Positions 1 through 6,568 are shown, counted from the stretch's first letter. The stretch is 11,353 nucleotides of DNA from Candidatus Omnitrophota bacterium (GCA_028687205.1 JAQUAP010000045.1:1-11353), one strand, 5' to 3'. The notes: generated by a model not told the origin, from the sequence alone. Numbers and translations: made by a program.

Positions 1-213
1 CCCGCAGCTGCGGGCGCAGGGGTTTATCTTAACCGCGGGTATATCGACCCGATCTTAGCCATGCCGGTTATGTTAGGGGTTTTACTGGGTTCGCTTCTGG
101 GCGCACGGCATTTATTTGAAGCCGAAACAAAAAATTTACGCATCATTTTCAGCATAGTTATCTTGTTGCTGGCCATCCAGATGATATACGCGGGGATAAG
201 GGGGCATATTTAA
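1..213 (+). CDS. TauE/SafE (TSUP) family permease, C-terminal part
   Basis: This is the last 70 codons of an open frame that enters from the left edge, ending in TAA at 211-213. The residues read as the final part of a TSUP (DUF81) membrane transporter. A G-Y-I-D-P-x-L-A loop is followed by the glycine-rich helix PVMLGVLLGSLLGAR, and then by a last hydrophobic helix with the L-A-I-Q-M-I-Y-A-G-I ending typical of the family. TSUP proteins export or import sulfite, sulfonates and other small organic or sulfur anions across the inner membrane. The substrate cannot be told from this fragment. A DUF1634 gene follows after one base, the standard TSUP neighbour, which supports the call. The start and most membrane helices lie outside the window. 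Confidence 0.85.
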   Translation, partial: PAAAGAGVYLNRGYIDPILAMPVMLGVLLGSLLGARHLFEAETKNLRIIFSIVILLLAIQMIYAGIRGHI

Positions 214-214
214 A

Positions 215-601
215 ATGGCAGGGCAAAAAGAAGGATGGACAGACCGCCGGGTAGAGATATTTATCGGCAATCTGCTGAGGATAGGCGTTACGGCAGCAGC
301 GATAATAGTTGTTTTGGGCGGGCTGGTTTACCTTTTTCGCCGCGGATTGGCTTTGCCGGATTTTAGATCCTTCCACAGCGAACAGATAGAGCTGCGCCAC
401 GTAGAGGGGATCGTAAAATACGCTTTTTCTTTTCACGGAAGGGGCCTGATACAGCTGGGGCTTCTGGTATTGATTGCTACGCCCATTGCCAGGGTCATCC
501 TTTCCATATTCGCATTCTTGCATCAGCGGGATAAAATGTACGTTACGGTAACCTGCATCGTCTTGGCGGTATTATGCTTCAGCCTTTTTGGCATCAGGTA
601 A
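215..601 (+). CDS. DUF1634 family small membrane protein
   Basis: A 128-residue protein with three hydrophobic segments, at about residues 19-40, 77-98 and 108-127, and a basic, charged N-terminus (MAGQKEGWTDRR). Size, segment layout and the N-terminal pattern before an N-L-L-R-x-G helix fit DUF1634. That family is of unknown function and is regularly encoded beside TauE/SafE permeases, probably as an accessory membrane subunit. The start ATG lies one base after the permease stop, and an AAGGGGG stretch (198-204) inside the permease gene provides the ribosome binding site, so the two are almost certainly co-translated. Family membership is my reading of the sequence. The role as a permease partner is inference from gene order. 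Confidence 0.8.
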   Translation: MAGQKEGWTDRRVEIFIGNLLRIGVTAAAIIVVLGGLVYLFRRGLALPDFRSFHSEQIELRHVEGIVKYAFSFHGRGLIQLGLLVLIATPIARVILSIFAFLHQRDKMYVTVTCIVLAVLCFSLFGIR

Positions 602-605
602 AATA

Positions 606-1325
606 ATGGGAGTATTACAGGGGCCGGAATTCTATATTTCTAAACGCATCGGGAGAGCGATTATGGATTACAAGATGCTCTCCGCGGGCGATAAGATCGC
701 CGTGGCGGTTTCAGGCGGCAAAGACAGCCTGACTTTATTACGTATTCTTAATGACCGCCGGAAATTTGTGCCGGTAAAATACAGCCTGGTAGCCGTGCAT
801 ATTGATTTGGGTTATCCGAAGTCAATCGCTAAGAAGCTGGAGCAGTATTTTAAGCAGGCAGGCATTGAATACCATATTGAAAAAGTGGATACCCTGCGTA
901 AGACCGCTAAAAAAGATATCAATTGCTTCTGGTGCTCCTGGAACAGGAGAAAGGCGCTCTTTGAGGCAGCTAACCGGCTTAAGTGCACCAAAGTCGCCCT
1001 GGGGCATCATATGGATGATATTATTGAGACGATTTTACTTAATTTATTCTTCCAGGGCGAGATTTCGGCAATGAGCCCGAAGCAGGAGTTATTTAAAGGC
1101 AAGATCACGTTAATCCGGCCGCTGGCCTATGTTGAGGAATATATGATTAGGCGTTTTGCCAAAGAAGAAAAAATCCCGCATGGTACCTGTATTTGCCCGA
1201 ATGCGGTTACTTCCCACCGCACCAAGATGGGCAAAATCATCCAAGAGCTAAAAAGGACCTGCCCGGAAGTAAAAAAGAATATCTTCAGGAGCGTAAAAAG
1301 GATCAAGAAAGATTATTTGCTTTAA
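606..1325 (+). CDS. ttcA: tRNA 2-thiocytidine synthetase TtcA family
   Basis: A 239-residue PP-loop ATPase that would thiolate cytidine 32 of certain tRNAs, using ATP to adenylate the base and an Fe-S cluster to deliver sulfur. The PP-loop SGGKDS is at residues 36-41. A C-F-W-C pair (107, 110) sits before the N-R-R-K-A-L-F helix. The G-H-H-M-D-D-x-x-E-T motif follows, and a late cysteine pair (195, 197) is in the position of the third cluster ligand. These are the hallmarks of TtcA. It is shorter than the E. coli enzyme (about 310 residues), as in many anaerobes. I prefer the ATG at 606, which clears the upstream stop at 599-601 and has AGG at 596-598. An in-frame TTG at 588 would overlap the previous gene. 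Related PP-loop enzymes such as TilS lack this cysteine arrangement. A sulfur-related role beside the TSUP pair is possible. Confidence 0.88.
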   Translation: MGVLQGPEFYISKRIGRAIMDYKMLSAGDKIAVAVSGGKDSLTLLRILNDRRKFVPVKYSLVAVHIDLGYPKSIAKKLEQYFKQAGIEYHIEKVDTLRKTAKKDINCFWCSWNRRKALFEAANRLKCTKVALGHHMDDIIETILLNLFFQGEISAMSPKQELFKGKITLIRPLAYVEEYMIRRFAKEEKIPHGTCICPNAVTSHRTKMGKIIQELKRTCPEVKKNIFRSVKRIKKDYLL

Positions 1326-1340
1326 GACAAAGAAGAGAAG

Positions 1341-1349
1341 TGCTATAAT
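1341..1349 (+). promoter_or_regulatory. Extended -10 promoter element before rmuC
   Basis: The bases TGCTATAAT form a perfect extended -10 (TGnTATAAT). No good -35 lies at the usual spacing: TTGCTT at 1317-1322 is about 21 bases away. Extended -10 promoters can work without a -35. Transcription would begin about seven bases after the hexamer, that is, at or very near the rmuC ATG at 1356, so the message may be leaderless. Sequence match only. Confidence 0.5.
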
Positions 1350-1355
1350 AAAAAT

Positions 1356-2288
1356 ATGATTTGGAGCATCGGTTTAGCCTTTTTAATCTTAGCAATAGGC
1401 ATCATCATGCTGGTCTTAAAGATCTCTTCGCAGGTCAACGACCGGCTTAATCAGATGAACCAGACCCTCCAGGAAGCCAATAAGATCATCGGCTCAAACC
1501 TCGGCAGCGCGACAAGCGTATTTGGCAATGTCAAAGAGCAGTTAGGCAGGCTTGAGCAAACCAATAAGCAGATTGTTGACATCAGCAAGGATATCTCCAG
1601 CCTCCAGGAGCTTTTGCGCGCGCCCAAGTTCCGCGGGGCAATGGGAGAAATGCTGCTGACGAATTTATTATCTCAGGTCTTACCTAGAGACCATTACCTG
1701 GCGCAATATCGCTTTAAAAGCGGAGAGACAGTGGACGCGGTAATCAAGCTCGGCGAGCGCCTGGTGCCGGTAGATGCCAAGTTCAGCTTGGAGAATTTCC
1801 AGAAGATGCTTGAGACGCAGGATGAACAGGTAAAGGCATCTTTACGCAAGCGCTTTATTCAGGACGTCAAAAACCGCATTGACGAAGTCGCCGCAAAATA
1901 TATCCTGCCGCAGGAGAATACTTATGATTTCGCGCTGATGTATATCCCGGCGGAGAATGTCTATTATGAAGTGATCATTAAGGAAGATATTTTTGCTTAC
2001 AGCATGTCCAAAAAAGTCATCCCGGTCTCGCCGAATACCTTTTACGCGTACCTGGAAGTGATCTGCCTCGGCTTAAAAGGCCTCAAAGTTGAAGAGAACG
2101 CCAAGAATATCTTAAAATCTTTAAGCGCCCTGGGGATTGAAATAGACAGGTTCAAGGAAGACTTCAATAAGCTCGGCAGCCACCTGAATGATGCCGGTAA
2201 TAAATACACGGATTCGCAGAAGCGCCTGGAAAAGGTGAGCGACAAGCTGATCAATATCCAGGATACCAAGCAGATCGGCATAAAATAA
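1356..2288 (+). CDS. rmuC: RmuC family DNA recombination protein
   Basis: A 310-residue protein with an N-terminal membrane helix (about residues 2-22), then a coiled-coil stretch rich in Q, N, E and K (about 25-85), then the RmuC domain. The domain begins at K-F-R-G-A-M-G-E-M-L-L-x-N-L-L and contains the nuclease-like stretch V-P-V-D-A-K-F-S-L-E-N-F, with conserved D-A-K. A second coiled coil closes the protein. RmuC is a predicted PD-(D/E)XK-type nuclease that limits recombination between inverted repeats. The direct biochemical role remains poorly known. At 310 residues this is a short form compared with E. coli RmuC (about 475). No convincing Shine-Dalgarno precedes the ATG; GAGAAG ends 15 bases upstream. 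This fits the leaderless promoter suggested just before it. Confidence 0.9.
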   Translation: MIWSIGLAFLILAIGIIMLVLKISSQVNDRLNQMNQTLQEANKIIGSNLGSATSVFGNVKEQLGRLEQTNKQIVDISKDISSLQELLRAPKFRGAMGEMLLTNLLSQVLPRDHYLAQYRFKSGETVDAVIKLGERLVPVDAKFSLENFQKMLETQDEQVKASLRKRFIQDVKNRIDEVAAKYILPQENTYDFALMYIPAENVYYEVIIKEDIFAYSMSKKVIPVSPNTFYAYLEVICLGLKGLKVEENAKNILKSLSALGIEIDRFKEDFNKLGSHLNDAGNKYTDSQKRLEKVSDKLINIQDTKQIGIK

Positions 2289-2298
2289 TTTTTAGATC

Positions 2299-2517
2299 AT
2301 GATTTTCAGCGTCCGTGTTATCCCTAAAGCAAGCAGGAACCTGGTTAAAGAAGAGGACAAGGGTTTTAAGGTCTACCTGACCAAGCCCGCGCAGGAGGGG
2401 CTTGCCAATGAGCAGCTTATCGGTTTATTATCGGAACACCTCAAAATAAAGAAATACCAGATAAAGATCATTAAAGGCGATAAGTCGAGGAATAAACTTG
2501 TTGAAATTAGCTCCTAA
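2299..2517 (+). CDS. YggU/DUF167 (UPF0235) family protein
   Basis: A 72-residue protein with the full DUF167 signature. It has V-I-P-K-A-S-R-N near the start, then K-V-Y-L-T-K-P-A-Q-E-G-x-A-N in the middle and an I-x-x-G-x-x-S-R-x-K ending. The family is widespread in bacteria, archaea and eukaryotes, about 70-100 residues long and without an established activity. The start ATG is ten bases after the rmuC stop and has no clear ribosome binding site, so it probably depends on readthrough of ribosomes from rmuC. Its 3' end overlaps the start of the next gene by 20 bases. Confidence 0.88.
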   Translation: MIFSVRVIPKASRNLVKEEDKGFKVYLTKPAQEGLANEQLIGLLSEHLKIKKYQIKIIKGDKSRNKLVEISS

Positions 2518-3244
2518 AGTTTTTAATCCGCCGGACAGCTTAAATGATCCGCGGTTGAGTAGCGCTTTTAGCCGCCGCGCTTACGGGAATATGTCTTTAT
2601 CCTACGGCAACGCCGAAGGAGCATTAGATAACCGTAAAAATTTCTTAAGTAACCTGAATATAGATTATAAGGATTTGATCTGCGCCAAGCAGGCGCACGG
2701 GAATAATATCCGGTATGTCAACGCGGAAGACAAGGGAAGAGGAGCGCTGGCGTACGCTACCGCTATAGAGGATACAGACGGCTTTATCACTGACCTTAAA
2801 GGTTTGCCGCTGGCGATATTTACCGCGGATTGCTTATCCATCTTTCTCTATGACCCGCAGCGACCGGCGATCAGCTTAATCCACGCGGGTTGGCGCAGCT
2901 CTAAAGAAAATATCGTTTCCCGCGCGATAAAATTAATGCAGGATAAATTCCATACTCGTCCTGAACAATTATTCGCGGGCTTTGGGCCGGCTATAAGGGG
3001 TTGCTGTTATGAGGTCTCCGCGGAATTCAAAAATTATTTTTCTTCGGGATTAGTTGAAAGGGGAAGCCGCCTCTATCTGGACTTGGCAGGCGTAAATAAG
3101 CAGCAGTTGCTCGATCTGGGCTTGCGAGGAGAGAATATATTTGATTCCGGTTTCTGTACCTGTTGTGCGAATAGCGATTTTTTCTCGTTCCGTAAGGAAG
3201 GGGCGATGAGCGGCAGGATGCTTTCGGTGATGATGCTGAGATGA
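2498..3244 (+). CDS. pgeF: Laccase-domain purine nucleoside phosphorylase (YfiH/YlmD/PgeF)
   Basis: A 248-residue protein of the multicopper-oxidase-like YfiH family (Pfam Cu-oxidase_4). The metal site is visible as His67 in Q-A-H-G, Cys112 in T-A-D-C-L and His129 in H-A-G-W-R-S. The C-terminus has the usual C-T-C-C...F-F-S-F-R-K-E-G...G-R-M pattern. Members have been described as zinc-dependent adenosine/inosine phosphorylases, as the peptidoglycan-editing factor PgeF, and earlier as polyphenol oxidases. Which applies here cannot be decided from sequence. The start is taken as TTG at 2498, seven bases after GAGG at 2487-2490, and overlaps the YggU gene. A second TTG follows directly at 2501. 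The stop shares ATGA with the next gene. Confidence 0.88.
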   Translation: MLKLAPKVFNPPDSLNDPRLSSAFSRRAYGNMSLSYGNAEGALDNRKNFLSNLNIDYKDLICAKQAHGNNIRYVNAEDKGRGALAYATAIEDTDGFITDLKGLPLAIFTADCLSIFLYDPQRPAISLIHAGWRSSKENIVSRAIKLMQDKFHTRPEQLFAGFGPAIRGCCYEVSAEFKNYFSSGLVERGSRLYLDLAGVNKQQLLDLGLRGENIFDSGFCTCCANSDFFSFRKEGAMSGRMLSVMMLR

Positions 3245-3492
3245 TCCCCCAGCCGGTGTATAAACTCGGGTTTATTTTACATACCTATAATACTACCCTT
3301 GAGGCCGTGAAGAATTCTTTAGCTGAATTCGGGGAAGGGCTGGAAATTTCCGAGGTTGCGGATTCTTCCGAGAAGGGTAATAATTTTAAGGTCAACCTTA
3401 ATACACAGGACCCCACGCTTGTATTTGACGCCTGCTCGCAGTTCGGCAGGATAAGGTCGGTTAAGGTTGAGGAAGAAGGGAGGCATTTATGA
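3241..3492 (+). CDS. Unrecognised 83-residue protein, possible ferredoxin-like fold
   Basis: I do not recognise this family. The frame is well supported by position: its ATG overlaps the pgeF stop as ATGA (3241-3244), and its own TGA overlaps the ATG of the flavodoxin gene in the same way (3489-3492). No signal peptide or membrane helix is present. Reading likely secondary structure gives strand (Y-K-L-G-F-I-L-H-T), helix (about 19-32), strand (about 35-41), strand (F-K-V-N-L-N), helix (V-F-D-A-C-S-Q-F) and strand (I-R-S-V-K-V). That beta-alpha-beta-beta-alpha-beta order is the one seen in ACT, NIL and other small ferredoxin-like regulatory domains. This fold guess is inference. Translational coupling on both sides suggests it is made in step with PgeF and the flavodoxin-like protein. 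Confidence 0.7.
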   Translation: MIPQPVYKLGFILHTYNTTLEAVKNSLAEFGEGLEISEVADSSEKGNNFKVNLNTQDPTLVFDACSQFGRIRSVKVEEEGRHL

Positions 3493-3965
3493 AAAAGGCG
3501 CTCGTAATTTATTATTCCCGCTCCGGCAACACTAAAAAAATGGCTGAACTTATTGCCGAGGGCATAAAAAAAGAAGCAGTAGAGGTTGCGCTGAAAGATA
3601 TTAAAGATGTCAGCGCGGATGAGTTATTAAAATACGACGGCCTGGTTATCGGCTCGCCTACTTATTACGGCTCGATGTCCGCGGAGATTAAAAGTCTTTT
3701 TGACGAGACAGTTAAGTTCCACGGGAAATTAGACGGCAAAATCGGCGCGGCATTTTCTTCCAGCCGCAACCTCGGCGGCGGAAATGAGACTGCCATCCTG
3801 GATATCTTGCATGCCATGCTCATACATGGTATGATTATCCAGGGCGACTGGCAGGGAGACCATTACGGACCGGTAGCCATAGATGCGCCGGATCCCCGGT
3901 CAACCAAAGAATGCCTAAGGTTAGCTTCCCGGTTCGCTAAGCTGCTTAAAAAATGCACATCATAG
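3489..3965 (+). CDS. Flavodoxin/WrbA-like NAD(P)H:quinone oxidoreductase family
   Basis: A 158-residue flavodoxin-fold protein. The FMN phosphate loop S-R-S-G-N-T is at residues 10-15 after the strand A-L-V-I-Y-Y. The stretch S-P-T-Y-Y-G-S-M-S-A-E-I-K matches the isoalloxazine-contact region of WrbA-like proteins. Further along are G-G-G-N-E-T-A, corresponding to the H-G-G-Q-E-T loop of WrbA, and G-D-H-Y-G-P-V-A-I. Such proteins bind FMN and carry out one- or two-electron transfer, often quinone reduction. The exact partner is unknown. At 158 residues it is shorter than E. coli WrbA (198). A strong ribosome binding site (AAGGGAGG, 3476-3483) precedes the ATG despite the overlap with the preceding stop. 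Confidence 0.82.
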   Translation: MKKALVIYYSRSGNTKKMAELIAEGIKKEAVEVALKDIKDVSADELLKYDGLVIGSPTYYGSMSAEIKSLFDETVKFHGKLDGKIGAAFSSSRNLGGGNETAILDILHAMLIHGMIIQGDWQGDHYGPVAIDAPDPRSTKECLRLASRFAKLLKKCTS

Positions 3966-4264
3966 TATTGATAACCGCGGCAAATAAAAAAGAAGCGGAT
4001 ACAATCGCCAGAAAGCTGATTAAAAATAAATTAGCAGCTTGCGTTAATATCATCAGCGGCATAAAATCCCTTTTCTGGTGGCAGGGCAAGCTTGACCGGG
4101 CAAAAGAAGCGCTTTTAATGGTTAAATCCAGGAAAGAAAAGTTCAATAAAATAGTTAAAGCGGTTAAATCCAGCCATAGCTATAGTGTCCCGGAAATAAT
4201 CGCCATCCCCATAACCAGCGGTTTTAAGCCATACCTTAAATGGATAGATGATTCTCTCAGGTAG
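3953..4264 (+). CDS. cutA: Divalent-cation tolerance protein CutA
   Basis: A 103-residue CutA1 protein. It begins with I-V-L-I-T-A-A-N-K-K-E-A and has the conserved N-K-L-A-A-C-V-N-I-I segment. It continues with the F-W-W-Q-G-K-L tryptophan region and ends with S-Y-S-V-P-E-I-I-A-I-P-I. CutA forms a trimer with a ferredoxin-like fold. It was linked to copper and other divalent-metal tolerance in E. coli, but its molecular role is still unclear. The gene starts 13 bases inside the flavodoxin gene and ends 17 bases inside the next gene, with no strong ribosome binding site, so translation probably depends on the upstream gene. Confidence 0.92.
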   Translation: MHIIVLITAANKKEADTIARKLIKNKLAACVNIISGIKSLFWWQGKLDRAKEALLMVKSRKEKFNKIVKAVKSSHSYSVPEIIAIPITSGFKPYLKWIDDSLR

Positions 4265-4913
4265 CCCGATTGATTATATTTTTGCTTTTGCCGGCGGAGT
4301 GCTGGTGAGCCTGACGCCTTGCGTGTATCCGCTTATCCCGGTTACCGTGTTTTATATCAGCGCTAAGAGCGGCAGCTCAAAGATAAAAGGTTTTATTTTA
4401 AGCCTGATTTTTGTCACGGGCTTAAGCGTTACCTATTCTATATTAGGCCTGCTTGCTTCGCTGGGCGGGATATTCTTTGGAAAGATAAGCAGCCATCCGC
4501 TGACGCTTATCGCGGTAGGCATTGTCATCATAGTATTCAGCATCTCTATGTGGCTGGATTTATTTAATATTGCCTGGCAGGGGCCGCGGGTTACGGTTAA
4601 GAAAAAGGGCTATTTTTCTACTTTTTTACTGGGCCTAAGCTCCGGATTAATCGCTTCGCCCTGCCTGACGCCGGCCTTAGCTTCCATCCTGGCTTATTTA
4701 GCGACTAAAAAAAATATTTTCTACGGGATGAGCCTCCTGGTGGCTTTTGCTTACGGCCTGGGCACAATTTTGATCCTTGCCGGCACCTTTAGCAGCATAT
4801 TGCTCAACCTGCCCAAGTCAGGCAAATGGATGGAGTATGTTAAAAAAACCGGCGCGCTGCTGCTTTTATTGATCGGGCTTTATTTTATTTACAGCGGCAT
4901 AAGGAGATTTTAA
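4248..4913 (+). CDS. CcdA/DsbD-type membrane thiol electron transporter
   Basis: A 221-residue integral membrane protein with about six hydrophobic segments. Two conserved cysteines lie in matched positions: Cys25 in S-L-T-P-C-V-Y-P-L-I-P and Cys139 in A-S-P-C-L-T-P-A. These are the pair that moves electrons from cytoplasmic thioredoxin to periplasmic thiol proteins in CcdA and the DsbD core domain. There is no fused periplasmic domain as in full DsbD. The separate TlpA-like gene one base downstream would supply the periplasmic partner. The ATG lies inside cutA with only a weak GGATAG ahead of it. The family assignment is strong. Choosing between the CcdA and ScsB/DsbD sub-lineages needs a tree. 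Confidence 0.9.
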   Translation: MILSGSPIDYIFAFAGGVLVSLTPCVYPLIPVTVFYISAKSGSSKIKGFILSLIFVTGLSVTYSILGLLASLGGIFFGKISSHPLTLIAVGIVIIVFSISMWLDLFNIAWQGPRVTVKKKGYFSTFLLGLSSGLIASPCLTPALASILAYLATKKNIFYGMSLLVAFAYGLGTILILAGTFSSILLNLPKSGKWMEYVKKTGALLLLLIGLYFIYSGIRRF

Positions 4914-4914
4914 A

Positions 4915-5385
4915 ATGAGAAAATATCTAAGCCTGGCGGGCATCTTTTTCCTTGCTCTTTTTTATTTTTTAACTACTGCTTACGCTGGCGAAGCGCCGGA
5001 CTTTCAGCTGCTGGACTTGAATGACCAGAAGGTTTCTCTTAGCGATTATAAGCATAAGCAGGCAGTGGTTTTATTTTTTTGGACCACCTGGTGCCCGTAT
5101 TGCCGGGAAGAATTAAGGATATTAAACGCAGAGCAGCAGGATTTAGCAAAAGACGCAATAACCCTTTTAGCGATAAATGTGGGCGAGTCAAAACATAAAG
5201 TAGAAAATTTTGTGAAAGGCCGTAATTTAAGATTCAGAGTGCTCTTGGATGAAACCGGCCGGGTCACCGAGATTTATGACCTGTTGGGCGTACCGAGTTA
5301 TATCGTAGTAAATAGTTCAGGCCAGATAGTTTTTAGGGGCAGCCATTTCCCTAAGGAGATGTTGAAAGAATTAAAGGGTAAATAA
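4915..5385 (+). CDS. Secreted TlpA/ResA-like thioredoxin
   Basis: A 156-residue thioredoxin-fold protein with a clear signal peptide: K3-type charge, hydrophobic core to about residue 21, and likely cleavage after T-A-Y-A (about 24). The mature part starts with E-A-P-D-F as in AhpC/TSA-Redoxin and TlpA families. The active site is W-C-P-Y-C (cysteines 60 and 63), and the cis-proline is in L-G-V-P-S-Y. Such proteins reduce disulfides in the periplasm, for example on apocytochrome c or other substrates. It lies one base after the CcdA-like gene and has its own strong site AAGGAG (4901-4906, eight bases from the ATG), so the two form a natural electron relay. No cytochrome c genes are visible here, so the final substrate is unknown. 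Confidence 0.9.
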   Translation: MRKYLSLAGIFFLALFYFLTTAYAGEAPDFQLLDLNDQKVSLSDYKHKQAVVLFFWTTWCPYCREELRILNAEQQDLAKDAITLLAINVGESKHKVENFVKGRNLRFRVLLDETGRVTEIYDLLGVPSYIVVNSSGQIVFRGSHFPKEMLKELKGK

Positions 5386-5386
5386 T

Positions 5387-6436
5387 ATGCGTATAACTAA
5401 AGGATTAGCTACCGGCACAGGGAGCCTTCCGCACCTGGATGCGGATCAGGCGCTGGACCTTGTCTTTAAATACGTGCCGCAGGCCCCTTTCTGGCCGCAG
5501 CTGCCTAAAAGGGATTTTCGCGAAGGGATGGTGGTGCAATTCAGCGAAAACCTGCCTTGCCTCAAGCTAAAAGGAGGCAGCCTGATTTTTGAGCCTAAAG
5601 AAAAAGAAAAGGAGTTGGAGGCGTTCTACGAGAAAATCATCAACGATGACCTGGAGTATTTTAAGCTAAGCGCTGACTTTGCCGCGGGCTTACATAGATT
5701 TTACGCCAGGCTTAAAAATATAGATTTAAAACCGGTAGATTTTGTCAAGCTCCAGGTTACCGGGCCGTTTACCTTCTTGGCCAGCATAAAAGATGAGCAG
5801 GGCCGCCTGCTCCTGCATGACCCGGTTTTTAAGCAGGCCGCGATCAAGGCCTTAGCAATGAAGCTGCGCTGGCAGATCAATTTATTTAAGCTGTTCGGTA
5901 AGCCCATCATCGCTTTTATCGACGAGCCGTACCTGGGTACCTTAGGTTCAGCCTATATGACGACCAGCCGGGAGGATGTCATAGGGACCTTAAACGAATT
6001 CACGGAGAACATTAAGCAAGGTGATGCCTTGCTGGGCGTGCATTGTTGCGGCAATACGGACTGGTCGGTATTTACGGACCTGCCGGGTATTAAGCTGATT
6101 AATTTTGACGCCTTTAATTTCCAGGAGAAATTTGTCCTTTACGCGCAGAATCTAAAAGGGTTCCTGGAAAGAGGAGGGGTGATTTGCTGGGGTATTGTGC
6201 CTACGCAGGAGTTCAGCGCCGAAGAAAACGCGCAGTTTTTAGCCAGTAGGATGCGGCAGGGCATTGATACTCTGGTGAAAAAGGGGATAGCAGAGAAGCT
6301 GTTGTTAGAGCGCCTTATGATTTCTCCTGCCTGCGGCTTAGGGACATTTGACCCGCAGAAGGCAGAGCAGATCTTGAAACTCCTTAGCGAGACCTCTACC
6401 TATATTAGAGAGGGACGGTTCTCAACTCAAAGCTAA
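5387..6436 (+). CDS. MetE C-terminal/UROD-like zinc methyltransferase-type protein
   Basis: A 349-residue protein of the cobalamin-independent methionine synthase C-terminal/uroporphyrinogen decarboxylase superfamily (TIM barrel). Family marks are G-T-G-S-L-P-H at the start, T-G-P-F-T-F-L, I-D-E-P-Y-L-G (Glu180), V-H-C-C-G-N (His219, Cys220, Cys221) and S-P-A-C-G-L-G-T (Cys316). The His/Cys set resembles the zinc site of MetE, which activates a thiol for methyl transfer. MetE itself is about 750 residues with two barrels. Stand-alone single-barrel proteins like this are common in anaerobes, and their substrates are mostly unknown. The ATG is one base after the upstream stop, with AAAGGG eight bases before it. 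The last nine residues (from E-G-R-F-S-T-Q-S) are encoded by a dispersed palindrome, so the native C-terminus may have been altered. Confidence 0.8.
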   Translation: MRITKGLATGTGSLPHLDADQALDLVFKYVPQAPFWPQLPKRDFREGMVVQFSENLPCLKLKGGSLIFEPKEKEKELEAFYEKIINDDLEYFKLSADFAAGLHRFYARLKNIDLKPVDFVKLQVTGPFTFLASIKDEQGRLLLHDPVFKQAAIKALAMKLRWQINLFKLFGKPIIAFIDEPYLGTLGSAYMTTSREDVIGTLNEFTENIKQGDALLGVHCCGNTDWSVFTDLPGIKLINFDAFNFQEKFVLYAQNLKGFLERGGVICWGIVPTQEFSAEENAQFLASRMRQGIDTLVKKGIAEKLLLERLMISPACGLGTFDPQKAEQILKLLSETSTYIREGRFSTQS

Positions 6437-6485
6437 AGTGTCCCCCTCAAGGGGACGCTTTGAGATTAGCTTGAGAACCGTCCCT
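6411..6485. repeat. REP-like palindrome, copy 1 (GGGACGGTTCT family), compound form
   Basis: A perfect 15-base inverted repeat, AGGGACGGTTCTCAA at 6411-6425 and its reverse complement at 6471-6485, encloses 45 bases that fold further. The same core GGGACGGTTCT recurs at 7381 and 10209. The left arm lies inside the 3' end of the MetE-like gene, whose stop TAA is at 6434-6436. Such dispersed palindromes resemble REP elements mobilised by IS200-like (Y1/RAYT) transposases. No transposase lies in this window. As RNA it could also act as a 3'-end stabilising or terminating hairpin. Confidence 0.85.
6435..6461. repeat. Inner palindrome nested in REP copy 1
   Basis: AAAGTGTCCCC (6435-6445) pairs with GGGGACGCTTT (6451-6461) over 11 positions with one T-G wobble, around a five-base loop CTCAA. 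Its core runs in the opposite sense (GTCCCC first) to the outer repeat (GGGAC first), so it is a different palindrome type inserted in or fused with the outer one. Confidence 0.75.
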
Positions 6486-6497
6486 AAAAATATTTAT

Positions 6498-6526
6498 TTG
6501 ACAAAATAGCGGAAAGGTTATATCAT
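6498..6526 (+). promoter_or_regulatory. Sigma-70-type promoter of the por operon
   Basis: A perfect -35 TTGACA (6498-6503) is followed after exactly 17 bases by a -10 of TATCAT (6521-6526), five of six matches. Transcription would start near 6533, giving a leader of about 36 bases before the porC ATG at 6569, with GGAG at 6555-6558 as ribosome binding site. It sits directly after the palindrome, so the por operon is separated from the upstream run. No operator or structured leader is evident. Confidence 0.85.
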
Positions 6527-6568
6527 ACTTAGACATTTTTGCTTATCTTTTTTCGGAGCTTAAAATAG

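Noticed and set aside
158..523. Minus-strand 121-residue frame opposite DUF1634
   Set aside because: Low-complexity Q/Y/S-rich shadow with no start signals, opposite a good membrane-protein gene with its expected neighbour.
588..605. Upstream TTG start for ttcA giving six extra residues
   Set aside because: It overlaps the end of the DUF1634 gene, is a rare start codon and lacks a ribosome site, whereas ATG 606 has AGG at a good distance.
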